A stretch of 64,000 nt of DNA from Ampullaceana balthica (GCA_944989445.1 CALYLW010000017.1:1374001-1438000); one strand, 5' to 3'; numbered from the stretch's first letter, positions 1-10,262 are shown. The notes: generated by a model from the letters alone, not told the origin. Numbers and translations: made by a program.

Positions 1-540
1 TGGGAGTGGAATATAGAACGTTGATGCAGATGGGAGTGGAATATAGAACGTTGATGCAGATGGGAGTGGAATATAGAACGTTGATGCAGATGGGAGTGGA
101 ATATAGAAAGTTGATGCAGATGGGAGTGGAATATAGAAAGTTGATGCAGATGGGAGTGGAATATAGAAAGTTGATGCAGATGGGAGTGGAATATAGAAAG
201 TTGATGCAGATGGGAGTGGAATATAGAAAGTTGATGCAGATGGGAGTGGAATATAGAAAGTTGATGCAGATGGGAGTGGAATATAGAAAGTTGATGCAGA
301 TGGGAGTGGAATATAGAAAGTTGATGCAGATGGGAGTGGAATATAGAAAGTTGATGCAGATGGGAGTGGAATATAGAAAGTTGATGCAGATGGGAGTGGA
401 ATATAGAAAGTTGATGCAGATGGGAGTGGAATATAGAAAGTTGATGCAGATGGGAGTGGAATATAGAAAGTTGATGCAGATGGGAGTGGAATATAGAAAG
501 TTGATGCAGATGGGAGGGGAATATAGAATGTTGATGCTAT
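1..540. repeat. 30-bp tandem satellite, 18 copies, open at left edge
   Basis: A 30-bp unit (TGGGAGTGGAATATAGAAAG followed by TTGATGCAGA) is repeated head to tail with almost no change. The first three copies carry ACG where later copies carry AAG, and the last copy decays. Degenerate units continue to about 650. The array runs off the left edge of the window. Because 30 is a multiple of 3, one frame stays open with a 10-residue period (GVEYRKLMQM); this is a by-product of the period and not evidence of a protein. Confidence 0.97.
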
Positions 541-1651
541 AGGAGTGGAATATAGAGTGTTGATTCAGATAAAAGAAATAGAATATAGAATGTTGATGCA
601 GATAGCAGTCGAATATAAAATGTTGATGATGCAGATGGGAGTGGAATATTGTTTTCTGCCCAGCTTTACTGCAGTCGCACCCCACATATCACCTTATCTG
701 AAGTTAGAATGGGCTGAGAGTGGCTGAGACTATAACATTGATCAGATCGAATCGGCCGTGTGGCCAGCATCGAATAGTCCGCGTAAATGGCATAGCATCG
801 TCTGTTCGGCTAACGTGGAATCGTCTCTGTGGTTAATATCGAACCGTATACGTGGTCAGCAGTATAGACTCGTCTCTGTATTATAGGTATCGAATCACAT
901 CTGTAGTTAGTATCGATTCGTCTTTGTGTATAGCTATAACGGGCGTGAAAGGTCATTGGTTGATTTAATCTGGTGCGACAAATCTCTGCTGCATGCATGT
1001 TTCAGGTTATTGCGTCAGGCACTCCATTGTCTTAGAAACATCACATGAAACTGTTGCAATAATTTCTCACGAGATCCAAATGTGTGGTCCATTGATTTTC
1101 CCCAAATGCTTGTCTAGGAGTTCCCCAAATGCTTGTCTAGGAGTTTCCAAAATGCTTGTCTAGGAGTTCCCCAAATGCTTGTATAAAAGTTCCCCTATTA
1201 ATTACAAATGCGTGACCCTATTATCCAAGTGTCGAAGGTGGTATCACGGATAATGACGGATCTTGAAGGCGTTGTTGCGTTTGTCAATATGTGCGTATGA
1301 GTAGAGGAGCTCCGTGTTTCATGAGCCGTGAGGTGACATGACAGCTGCGTTTGACAGTTGGAAATGGGAGCAGTTTCGAACAAAAGCTTTCGGCTATAAA
1401 AATCATTTCAATCTTATGGACACATTGCAGCTGGACATTGGGACCGATGTCACGCGCTAATTACATCCCTTTGAGGGTGTTTAAGCTGCTGGTAATGGCG
1501 CATATATAGCCTTAGTTAACCCGGTAGTTGTTCATCTTTTGTGGCATTCTTATTATTTGTTCATTGTTTATGGCATTCTTATTATTATGTGTTCATTGTT
1601 TATGGCCTACCAATTAGTTTCCTCATGATATGTTAGCCCAGTATTTGTTTA
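541..1651. other. Degenerate short repeats, no gene seen
   Basis: Decayed 30-bp units reach about 650. From about 735 to 935 there are loose repeats built on ATCGAATCGTCTCTGT-like words. Four copies of a 23-bp unit (CCCCAAATGCTTGTCTAGGA core) lie at about 1090-1190. A few TTGTTCATTGTTTATGGCAT repeats occur near 1530-1600. No coding exon was recognised. Confidence 0.6.
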
Positions 1652-2016
1652 CAAGCAATAAAGCCCGTCCAAGGACGTTCCTCCACCGTTCGGTGGCATG
1701 TTGTAACTCCCCTCCAACAGCCGTCTCGACCGGCATTACATGTGCATCGCGGTCAAAAATACTATTCATTATAGTTAAAATAAATAACTCGTAAAAAACA
1801 GAGCTTTTTGCTATAAATCCCAACGCGCATAACTCAAAATAAAGTCTTGGAAGAAATACTGCACCCAAAATAACTCATTTTGAACGTCCGCGTAAATGGT
1901 GTAAACGTGTTCAATATGATTGACTGTAGGAGTCATATGTGTTTGAGGGACAAATCGCTATAGATGACCGGACAGAACGGACAGAAAGGACAGAAATTTG
2001 CCTTTTATTATATAGC
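1652..2016 (-). mobile_element. Helitron-like element A (non-autonomous, minus)
   Basis: Read on the minus strand, the right end begins with TATATAATAAAAGGCAAATT followed by a TCTGTCC-rich stretch, a common form of Helitron 5' ends. The left end carries the hairpin-like ACGTCCTTGGACGGGC followed by TTTATTGCTTG. The internal part matches element B (2018-2731) in the segment with GGAGTCATATGTGTTTGAGG. The terminal tetranucleotide is CTTG rather than the usual CTRR, so the 3' end is degenerate. There is no Rep/helicase coding, so it would be non-autonomous. The assignment rests on terminus motifs only. Confidence 0.6.
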
Positions 2017-2017
2017 A

Positions 2018-2731
2018 CTAGTAACAAAGCCCGCCCAAGGACGGGAATAAGTGTAGGGTGACCTGTGAAGTTCATGGACGCTATGTTTTGGTAGTTATTG
2101 TTGTTATGCTGAAGCGTTTGCAGGACATTGTCGTCGCAGGGCAAGGGATGTGGACAACAACAACAAAAACAGCAAAACAACAAAAAAAAACAACAGCAAC
2201 AACAACAGCAACAACAAAAACAACAGCAACAAATACAAAACAACAAGAAAACAAAAACAACAACAGCAAAACAACAACAACAAAACAACAACAGCAACAA
2301 CAACAAAACAAAAACAACTAAACAACAACAAAACAACAACTACAACAACAACAGCAACAACAACAACACAACAACAACAACAACAACAAAACAAAAACAA
2401 AAAACAACAACAACAAAACAACAACAACAATAACAGCAACAAAAACAAACAACACTTAAAACTCTTGCCACTACCCCCAGGATCATCAAGGAAAAAAGCA
2501 GAATTGTCATTGGAATAAGCGGCAGGCATCACTTCAAGATGGGAACAACATAATGAATTATGACAAAAAAACTGCACCAAAAATAACTCGTTTTGAACCT
2601 CCGCGTAATATGTAAATTTTTCTCCGCTAGTGATTGGCTGTAGGAGTCATATGTGTTTGAGGGACCAATCGCTATAGATGACGGGACAGAAAGGACAGAA
2701 AGGACAGAAACTTGCCTTTTATTATATAGGA
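2018..2731 (-). mobile_element. Helitron-like element B (non-autonomous, minus)
   Basis: On the minus strand it starts TCCTATATAATAAAAGGCAA and ends with a hairpin (CCCGTCCTTGGGCGGG), then CTTTGTTA and CTAG, followed by T. That is the Helitron 3' signature: a subterminal hairpin, then CTRR, with insertion before T. It abuts element A with no spacer. Its middle (2150-2455) is a CAA-rich low-complexity tract. There is no transposase coding. Confidence 0.68.
2150..2455. repeat. CAA/ACA-rich low-complexity tract
   Basis: About 300 bp of interrupted (CAA)n, with CAG and AAA variants. It generates long open frames on both strands (poly-Q/N/T on plus, poly-C/F/L/V on minus) that are composition artefacts. 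It lies inside the Helitron-like element B. Confidence 0.92.
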
Positions 2732-3109
2732 AGGATGATATATGACCCCAGTTTTTGTTCATGATAAATTACCCCTTATGTATTCATGATATATTTCCCC
2801 AGGTTTGTTCATGATATATTACCCCAATATTAGTTCATGATATTGATATATTCCCCACGTATTTGTTCATGATATATTCCCCCAGTATTTGATATTGATA
2901 TATTCCCCCAGCATTTGTTCATGCTATGTTACCTCAGTAGTTATTCATGATTTGCCCTTTGTTTTTTTTCATGAAATCCGACATGTATTGTCCGTTAAAA
3001 TTTACCTGTATGTCCTCAAAATTTTCAATCGATCTGATAAAATTAATTTTAAATATATGGTTTTCATCGTTTTGTAATTAATACCAAAAAGTTTGTGAAA
3101 TATATAGAG
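2732..3109. repeat. Degenerate GTTCATGATATATTCCCC repeats
   Basis: From about 2750 to 2950 the words TTGTTCATGATATATTCCCC and variants recur with a spacing near 30 bp, forming a decayed minisatellite. The rest, to 3101, is AT-rich with nothing recognisable. The last 8 bases (3102-3109, ATATAGAG) are the target duplication of the next element. Confidence 0.6.
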
Positions 3110-3322
3110 CAACGGTGGCCAAACCGCTGCTCGCGAGCCGCATGCGGCTCTTCTGTGTTCGTATTGCGGCTCGCGTAAAATTTATGAAATATGTTAGAAG
3201 TATTACTGAAAGATTTTCAAGCCAGGTTTAATGACCCATAGTGCTTCAATGCGGCTCTCAACATTTTTAAAAAGAAAATATTTTAAAATGGCTCTCAGTT
3301 ACTACAGGTCTGGCCACCCTTG
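3110..3322. mobile_element. hAT-type MITE, GGTGGCCA family, copy 1
   Basis: A 213-bp element with terminal inverted repeats: left CAACGGTGGCCAAACC, right end reading CAAGGGTGGCCAGACC on the other strand. It is flanked by a perfect 8-bp direct repeat ATATAGAG (3102-3109 and 3323-3330), the target duplication length of hAT transposons. The interior holds GCGGCTCGCG words. A second copy lies at 58150-58363. It has no coding capacity. Confidence 0.85.
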
Positions 3323-3335
3323 ATATAGAGTAAAC

Positions 3336-3523
3336 CAGTGCTTCTCAAACTTTTTAGTATTGCGGACCGGCAGGAATTTTTTCCATTGCACCAGGGACCG
3401 GTGAACTATTTCCCCTGTACTGACGTGGTAGCAAAATGTCCTCTCTTGTTAACTTCTGCGGACCGGCATCAGATGGCCCACGGACCGGCACAGGTCCGCG
3501 GACCACCACTTTGAGAAGCACTG
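3336..3523. mobile_element. hAT-type MITE, CAGTGCTTCTCAAA family, copy 1
   Basis: A 188-bp element beginning CAGTGCTTCTCAAAC and ending with the inverted match TTTGAGAAGCACTG. A perfect 8-bp duplication GAGTAAAC flanks it (3328-3335, 3524-3531). Its interior is rich in GGACCGGC words. Two further copies, in inverse internal orientation, lie at 10861-11047 and 37055-37243. The short open frames here are non-coding by-products. Confidence 0.9.
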
Positions 3524-3531
3524 GAGTAAAC

Positions 3532-4930
3532 GACTTGACATCCATCTATATACCAATAACATGTTAACTGGTGCCTATAGCTTTGATATATATTTATTTT
3601 TTTGTTTGTTTAGAAAACGTTGCCAATGACATGGTTACACTATGCTGCAATATATACACCGGACAGTTTGCTAAGACATTATTAGCTCTGACATCTGCTG
3701 CGGCTCGCATGACGAGAGATTTACGTCACGCCACCGGGTCTTCCGTTCTATCCACCCCCCACCACCACCACCCCCATCCCCCGGTCAGCCGTTCATTTCC
3801 TCCCCCATAAGTCACGCTGTCCGAACTCAAAGCTCAACCCTTATCCCGGCAAACGTCTGTGCAACAACCCGCTCCCCCCCCCATCTCACTCCACACCACC
3901 CGACCTGACCCAACACAGCCTCACCCCAGTTCACCCCACACCGCGCCATGTTTTCTCACTTACACAATTTTTTTTTGTTGTTGTCTGTATTTTATCCTTG
4001 CTTTATGCATCGATTTCTGATGGCGCCAACATCGTGTGCCAAACAATAAGTGTGTGTAGTTTATGTGTGCCAAACAATACGTGTGTGTATGAGTGTGTAG
4101 TTTATGTGTGCCAAACAATACGTGTGTGTGTGTGTGTAGCTTATGTGTGCCTGTGTTACACGTGTGTAGTGTATGTGCACGCGTGAAGTGTTTATAGCAG
4201 TATGCTTTTTGTTTGTATCCTATGAATGTATGGATTTTTTTTATTACTATAATTCATTTTGTCACCTACCTCACTCCTCTTAATTAAGTTACTGAAGTTA
4301 CTGTGTCGTGTGGAAATAGATTGCTTTTTGGACGACAATTTCGATTACAGCAATTTAATTAACGTGAAGTTGTAGGATTGTACTTGGTTGTTCCGAATTT
4401 CATGGGGCATATAAGTCCTATCCTACCCTACTCATGATCCTACATGTGGAATGGCATAAAAAGCCCAGAGCCTAATGCTCTTATAGGTCCTCCCGGGAAA
4501 TTATCCTAGCACTTTTATCCCCCTCCCCCAAGAGGAACTAATAGCGAGGGGACACCCCCGGGTGCGGTCCCATCTGAGGGGGCCGCCAGGGCACCAAGGA
4601 ACTCGGTCGGAGGTGCCTTCCACGACATTTACCTCACAAAGGAGGTATGTATTTTCCTACGTCGACTCGCTACATCAACCTTGGCGCCACCCCGGCTCAG
4701 CATAGGAGTCTATTGACCATGGACCGTCGCTAGATAGGGGGGTCATCAAAGTGACCATCGTAAGGTTTGTCCTCTCATGCCGGGCAGTATATAGTGGGTC
4801 CTATCATGTCGGGCAGTATATAGTGGGTCATATAAGGCCATGCAGAGTGCATCTTTGCAACTGCACTTCATTGTTTTAATCTTACCTATAGCTGACAAAA
4901 GACAGCGCATTGTGGTGAATCATACATCTT
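3532..4930. other. C-rich tract, GT-rich tract and unidentified repeat
   Basis: About 3740-3945 is a C-rich, CACC/CCCC-dominated low-complexity stretch. About 4035-4190 is a GTGT-rich tract with repeated GTGTGCCAAACAATA words. About 4470-4840 is GC-richer and includes two copies of a unit with GGGCAGTATATAGTGGGTC; it looks like an interspersed repeat but I cannot name the family. No exon was recognised. Confidence 0.5.
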
Positions 4931-5899
4931 CTAAGGAAACTGTCCTAATTGTAACGCAGACCTCAGTTATGGGGCCAATCCATGTACACGAGCCAGCTTG
5001 GCAGAATCATTGAAATTCATGGTGTATCTCGTAAATTATTTGTGGATGACACAGAGATGTACAAGAGTTGCCACCCGGATCCTTTGCTTGTACGGCTACC
5101 GTTCGGGCTGTCGAAGACGTGTGTCTTATGAAATCATAGATGGCATCAAACAGATTGAAGTTCAACGCCTTCTAGACAGAAGCAATTATCTGTGTTTCTG
5201 AAGCCAATATATTGAAAATTGCCATGGCACTTTTGACTTCCCTTTGTCCAACAATTTTAGAAACATCGGGTTCTTTTAGTTCGGTAGTCAGGTCTTGTTT
5301 CAAGTCATCTATGTGCCCAGTGGTCATTTGTGTCCTCAACTGTATGGGAAAACAGCAAATGTCATAGCAGTCTCTTTAATACAATCAAGACTGGATACTG
5401 CAATAGTTGTCTACGGTAATTGCCTCCAAACCAACTGCAGAAACTTGGTTTCAAAAAAACAAAACAAAACAAAAACTACAGCGCGCATCGTACTGCGGAT
5501 AAGGACATCAAACCATATCTCAACAGCTCTATAGGATCCCCACTGGCTTCATCAAACCATATCTCAACAGCTCTATAGGATCCCCACTGGCTTCATCAAA
5601 ACATATCTCAACAGCTCTGTAGGATCTCCACTGGCTTCATCAAACCATATCTCAACAGCTCTATAGGATCCCCACTCTCTTCATCAAACCATATCTCAAC
5701 AGCTCTATAGGATCTCCTTCCTGTGACTGAGCCAGTAGTTCACAAAATCCTGTCACCCACATGCAGCTGTATTGATGATGGATCAGCACGGGATTATTTG
5801 AAAGAACTGATTTCAAAACACGTATCTTTGAAGTGGCTGCGTTCCTCTTTACAGTCCCTTCTGAGAGCCCCATTGTGTATAGCCACAGATATAAATTAA
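4930..5899 (+). pseudogene. Decayed CR1/L2-type LINE reverse transcriptase fragment
   Basis: Several frames on the plus strand resemble the second half of a non-LTR RT. Near 4995-5090 the frame reads GRIIEIHGVSRKLFVDDTEM, with FVDD in place of the YADD/FADD catalytic motif. Near 5385-5440 there is an SRLDYCN-like block across a frameshift, and the C-terminal frame ending at the TAA at 5897-5899 reads DYLKELISKHVSLKWLRSSL. Frameshifts and an inserted 44-bp tandem duplication (about 5506-5715) show it is dead. Family assignment (L2 or CR1 type) is from recall of the C-terminal region. Confidence 0.65.
5506..5715. repeat. 44-bp tandem repeat, about 5 copies
   Basis: The unit CATCAAACCATATCTCAACA, GCTCTATAGGATCCCCACTG, GCTT is repeated with a 44-bp period (copies start at 5506 and 5550, and continue). 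It sits inside the RT C-terminal region and appears to be a local expansion of that coding DNA. 44 is not a multiple of 3, so it also scrambles the frame. Confidence 0.88.
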
Positions 5900-6274
5900 G
5901 TCCCTAGGCGTTGGCTCTTTTGAAGCAACTGTGTCCTATGGAATAGTCTAACACCAGTCTTTGAGAAAATGGAACAAAGACTATAAACAGTTAAGAAAAA
6001 TATTAAGAATTTATTATTTTTATAATTCAAACAGTGTTTTGAAAATAAGAGCAAGAAAACATCATCATAATTTTAATAACTTAATCTCTTTGTCTTAGGT
6101 TGAAAAACTAATAATTCAAATCATTATCTTGAATAATAAAACACATATTTTTAGGTACTTCAAATCAACGCATTGAATCTACTTTAAATCTCTTTAACAT
6201 CAACCATTGTAAACACTTAAACTTTAAACTCTAATTTATTTTTTTAAACCTTAAAAACCATAGTTTTCGACTAT
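5900..6274. other. AT-rich spacer
   Basis: AT-rich sequence between the dead RT fragment and the inverted repeat pair. I see no exon, RNA gene or clear repeat in it. Confidence 0.4.
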
Positions 6275-6337
6275 AAATCCTTTATATTAGAGAGATAACT
6301 AATAGTATTGATTATGTTCAATATAATACGCGACAGA

Positions 6338-7341
6338 CTATGGCGTATTAAAAGGGGGAGGGGGGGGCTGAACGGGCTAAATCCAGAGGCCCCCAATGAC
6401 TTAGGGCCCCCAAATTTAGTATATTTTATAATAAAAATGGACAAATATTTACACGAATCGCTGAAATTTTGATAAATAAAACAAATTAATAAAATCGTAA
6501 TTATTATTATTTATCTGATCTCTATCCCGATATAATAGTCTTAAAATAGTAATCGGAAAAACCTGATTTGAAAGGCTCCCAAAGAGAACTTATTTAAAAA
6601 TATTACTTATACTAGCCTACACCCGTCAAAAATGACGGAAGTTTTCAGCTGAAATCTATTTATTTTATAAAAAATGCACTTTTGTAGGGCACCTACGGCG
6701 CCGACCTATTTCAAAAGCCCAACTTACTTGTCCTTGTTTGATAAATACGAAATATTAAACTTTCTGAAATGTACACAAAGTATTTTTATAATAAGGGTTG
6801 CAGGTATAATTAACCATAATCAAATCCTCTTTTTACATTGATCCCTTTGCCAAAATTAAAATATGAGCGAAAACAATGACGTCATATAATATTTTTTACA
6901 GCGCATCTTTAATTTGCACACCTTTTGATGCATTGGTGCAGTAAATTGGTTTTCCCAACTTTCTAAAATTAGTAGCGTCAGGACTGACTGACAGACACTA
7001 CTGACTTGCGTGACAATTGCAAATTATATTGTTTAATATCGTAAATTGACAATTTTAGGCCTTTAATGCAAGCAGTCGCGGGGTCGATCCCCCGTTGGGG
7101 TGTGGCATATTTTAAAATTTTTATTCTTTTTATATTGACTTTTACACTCAATTTTACGATAGCGGCAAACAGTTATTTCTTCGGGTTCGGTTTTTTCATA
7201 TACAATCTATTTTGCTGAATATTTACAAGTTACAGTCTTAAATTAGCTGCTAGCAATCATTTTATCTAAAGGTACACTGGCTGGATAGGGCCCCGGTTTG
7301 AATTGCAGCCAGGGGCCCCGTGCAGTCTTAATCCACCCCTG
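6338..7341 (-). mobile_element. hAT-type MITE, CAGGGGYGG family, copy 1 (itself interrupted)
   Basis: The ends match the compact copy at 12301-12462 in reverse orientation: CAGGGGTGGATTAAG at the right and CTATGGCGTATTAA at the left. A perfect 8-bp direct repeat GCGACAGA flanks it (6330-6337, 7342-7349). The outer parts share the words GGGGCCCCTGGCTGCAATTC and CATTGGGGGCC with the compact copy. The middle holds about 800 extra bases, including the Helitron-like end at 6612. Confidence 0.82.
6612..6800 (-). mobile_element. Helitron-like 3' end (minus), second family
   Basis: On the minus strand the sequence reaches a hairpin CCGTCATTTTTGACGG, then GTGTAGG and CTAG followed by T, as in Helitron 3' ends. 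The block 6690-6800 matches 11885-12000 in reverse, sharing the words CAAGGACAAGT and GTTGGGCTTTTGAAA. The 5' end was not located; it should lie between 6800 and about 7270. It is nested in the hAT-type element. Confidence 0.6.
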
Positions 7342-7744
7342 GCGACAGACAAGCATAAACATTTACAGATCGGGAAAATATTATAAAAGTATGTTCAATA
7401 TAATACGCACGGCGCGTTCAATATAATACGCACTCACTGCGCGAAAGACTAGCATACATATTTACAAGCTACATTGAGATACAGAGAGATAATCTAAAAA
7501 TTCATTAATTTAATTACAGTACATGCGATTGATGTCAAATTTTAATACATCATTTTTATCGTCGCCACGAGTCTGCTTGCAAAATTTCAGCTCGATATGA
7601 TACGGGGAAAAGGGGTAAAATCGATCCAAAGTTTTTTTTTGACAAGCAAGCAACCAGACGCCACGAGTTAATATAAAGGATTTTTAAAGGGAACTATATT
7701 TTGGGGGGGATCGACGAGCGAGTGGCAAAACATTTGTGACCACG

Positions 7745-8025
7745 CCCCGTCATACATACAGCCCTGTATCTTACAGCCTAACATAGAGCTTACATCCAAA
7801 CATACAGCTTACAGCCCAACATAGGCTTAAAGCCTAACATACAGCTTACAGCCCAACATACAGCTTACATACCAAAATACAGCTTACAGCCCAACATACA
7901 GCTTACAGCCCAACATACAGCTTACAGCCCAACATACAGCTTACAGCCCAACATACAGCTTACAGCCCAACATACAGCTTACAGCCCAACATACAGCTTA
8001 CAGCCCAACATACAGCTTACAGAAC
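7745..8025. repeat. 19-bp tandem repeat (ACAGCTTACAGCCCAACAT)
   Basis: About 13 copies of a 19-bp unit, nearly identical from 7870 on and more degenerate at the left. It lies in the spacer between the two inverted MITE units, so it would form the loop of a hairpin. Confidence 0.93.
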
Positions 8026-8425
8026 TGACATCAAAACGATAGCACGCCACCAGTTGTTCAATTCAATTTAGCCCGACGCAAGGGAGGTCACCAGACGTTT
8101 TTATTTGGCATGAATTCATTTGTCTTTATTTGCACTCGAATACAAAATAAAATAAAAGGTTTATCTTTGTCTCAAACGTTCTAGCTAGAGAACCGCTAAA
8201 AAGAAAGCGGAAGGGGGTCATTGGGGGCAAAATATGCTGCTTAGGGCTAAGTGTGCATTTTACAAGAAGGATTTTACATTCTTCAAGCGACAATCATCCC
8301 ATCTCTATCCCATTTGCTATTTAAACACGTTTTCCGAGTCCCAACCCCTGTATTTATTGTTTCTGTAGATATATTTATGTATGTATCATTGTATCTACAT
8401 GCACATTTACTAGGACAATCTTTTT

Positions 8426-8898
8426 AAATCCTTTATATTAACTCGTGGTGTCTGCGGCCGACCGACCGACCGACCTTGCTTGATTGCTTGCTTGTCGCCA
8501 AAACTTTTGATCGATTTTTAACCCACTTGCTCGCAAGATAGCGAGCTGAAATTTTGCAGGCGGTTTCGTACCGATGATAAAAACAATGTATCAAAATTTC
8601 AGATCGATCGCATGTACCGTAATTAAATTATTGATTTTTTAGATTATTTTATTTATTCCTATGTATCATGCTATTTTTTGAGATAGAGCGTCGCGGTGCG
8701 TATTATATTGAACAAACTTTCTGTCGCGCAATAAGGTGCGTATTTTATTGACAGCTCTTTTTATAAACATATTCCTGATCGGTGCGCATTATATTAAACA
8801 TGTTTTACGACACAACTGCAATTTTGTATTTCTGGATGGTCTGGCGCTGCGTATTATAATGAACATTCTTTTAATTACTTCTCGTACATAAAGGATTT
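8426..8898 (-). mobile_element. MITE unit, right arm of the inverted pair
   Basis: It starts AAATCCTTTATATTA (8426-8440) and ends CATAAAGGATTT at 8898. It is the inverse of the left unit over roughly 280 bp, sharing ACCACGAGTTAATATAAAGG, GCAAAATTTCAGCTCG and GTACATGCGATCGAT-like words. Variants of GCGTATTATATTGAAC occur at about 8695, 8735, 8780 and 8850. A four-copy GACC run at about 8458-8475 interrupts it. Confidence 0.7.
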
Positions 8899-9059
8899 AT
8901 AGTCAAAAACTTGGTTTTTTACGGGTTTTTCTTATTACACATTTGTCTTGTCTGCGTTTTAGTGCCAATCGACATTGAAAAGCCAAATTATGTGTTTGTT
9001 TTTCAAAAATACATCAGACATCCCAACTAGTGTAATTTATTACATGCTTAACAGAATAC

Positions 9060-9425
9060 TCCAGACATTTAATCATTGCCATTTCTTGCAGTTTTACCAG
9101 CATATTCCGGACATTTAACCATTGCCATTTATTGCAGTTTTACCAGCAAACTCTGAACATTTAATCATTGCAATTTATTGCAGTTTTAACAGCATACTCC
9201 GGACATTTAATCATTGCCATTTATTGCAGTTTTACCAGCATACTCCGGACATTTAATCATTGACATTTATTGCAGTTTTACCAGCAATCTTTGAACATTT
9301 AATCATTGCAATTTATTGCAGTTTTAACAGCATACTCCGGACATTTAATCATTGCCATTTCTTGCAGTTTTACCAGCATACTCCGGACATTTAATCATTG
9401 ACTTTTATTGCAGTTTTACCAGCCT
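9060..9425. repeat. 46-bp minisatellite (GGACATTTAATCATTGCCAT core)
   Basis: About eight copies of a 46-bp unit containing TTGCAGTTTTACCAGCATAC and GGACATTTAATCATTG, with moderate divergence between copies. The first two unit starts are at 9064 and 9110. Confidence 0.9.
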
Positions 9426-9830
9426 ACCCCAAACATCCCAAAACGTGCCGTGCATAGCTTGCGTCATCTCATCAGGTTGTCGAATTGAACTGAGCGCAGA
9501 CAGAGACCGAGAAATACATTACATTTCCCAGAATGTTCTGTTTCCATAATGTCTCAGGAAGTGGATTGCTGGGATCGGACAAAATGAAATCTTAGATTAC
9601 AAAGAAATTTACTTCTGATTTTCATTGTTCGGCTTCGCTCCCTTCTCTTTAGATTTTCATTCTCTCCCCTTCAATCTTTGAATCCAATTGTCCCCTTTCT
9701 CTTACGGTTAACTATACCGTCACGCTTGTCGTCATTTTCCGCTATCTTCCGTGTCTTCAGTTTCCCTGTCTCTCCCATTTCCGTATGTTCATCCTTCAAA
9801 CATTTGCAAAAATGAAAGTTTTCTTTTCTC
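9426..9830. other. Pyrimidine-rich spacer
   Basis: Unique-looking sequence grading into a C/T-rich stretch from about 9630. It has short open frames without recognisable domains. No gene is called. Confidence 0.4.
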
Positions 9831-10045
9831 ACGTCCCACTCTCACTATCTGTCCCCTCTTCCACTCTCACTATGTGTCCCCTCTTCCACTCTCACTATAT
9901 GTCCCCTCTTCCACTCTCACTATCTGTCCCCTCTTCCACTCTCACTATCTGTCCCGTCTTCCACTCTCACTATCTGTCCCCTCTTCCACTCTCACTATCT
10001 GTCCCCACCTCCACTCTCACTATCTGTCCCTTCTTCCACTCTCAT
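9831..10045. repeat. 25-bp minisatellite (CACTCTCACTATCTGTCCCC)
   Basis: About nine copies of a 25-bp pyrimidine-rich unit, CCACTCTCACTATCTGTCCC plus CTCTT, with small substitutions (TATGTGT, TATATGT). The long Ser/Leu/Pro open frames across it are repeat artefacts. Confidence 0.92.
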
Positions 10046-10119
10046 GACCATCTCCCACACAGTTACTTCCCACATCAACCAACATCAGTCTTTCTCCTCT
10101 CTTTCTCTATCTTTCTCTC

Positions 10120-10125
<6 letters not shown>

Positions 10126-10177
<52 letters not shown>

Positions 10178-10183
10178 CCTCTT

Positions 10184-10262
<79 letters not shown>
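10126..10262. repeat. (CT)n microsatellite
   Basis: Two long CT runs separated by ATCTTCCTCTTCCCCCACC. The Ser-Leu dipeptide frames here are not genes. Confidence 0.98.

Larger units (their letters stand above)
6275..7683 (+). mobile_element. MITE unit, left arm of an inverted pair (split by nested elements)
   Basis: The unit opens with AAATCCTTTATATTA (6275-6289) and closes with its inverse TAATATAAAGGATTT (7669-7683). Without the 1,004-bp nested insertion (6338-7341) it is about 405 bp. It contains GTTCAATATAATACGC at about 6316 and twice near 7382-7430. The stretch from about 7410 to 7683 is inversely repeated at about 8426-8700, so this unit and the one at 8426-8898 are inverted copies of one element. 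The family is not recognised. Confidence 0.7.

Noticed and set aside
6..727. Open frames of 178 and 60 codons at the left edge
   Set aside because: They are translations of the 30-bp satellite and its decayed copies; the 10-residue period follows from the DNA repeat.
1911..2580. Several overlapping long frames on both strands rich in Q/N/T or C/F/V/L
   Set aside because: They fall on the CAA-rich tract; every frame of such DNA stays open.
7065..7110. tRNA-like T-arm (GGGGTCGATCCCCC)
   Set aside because: Only one arm-like hairpin is present, without an acceptor stem or anticodon arm in the right spacing; at most a SINE relic.
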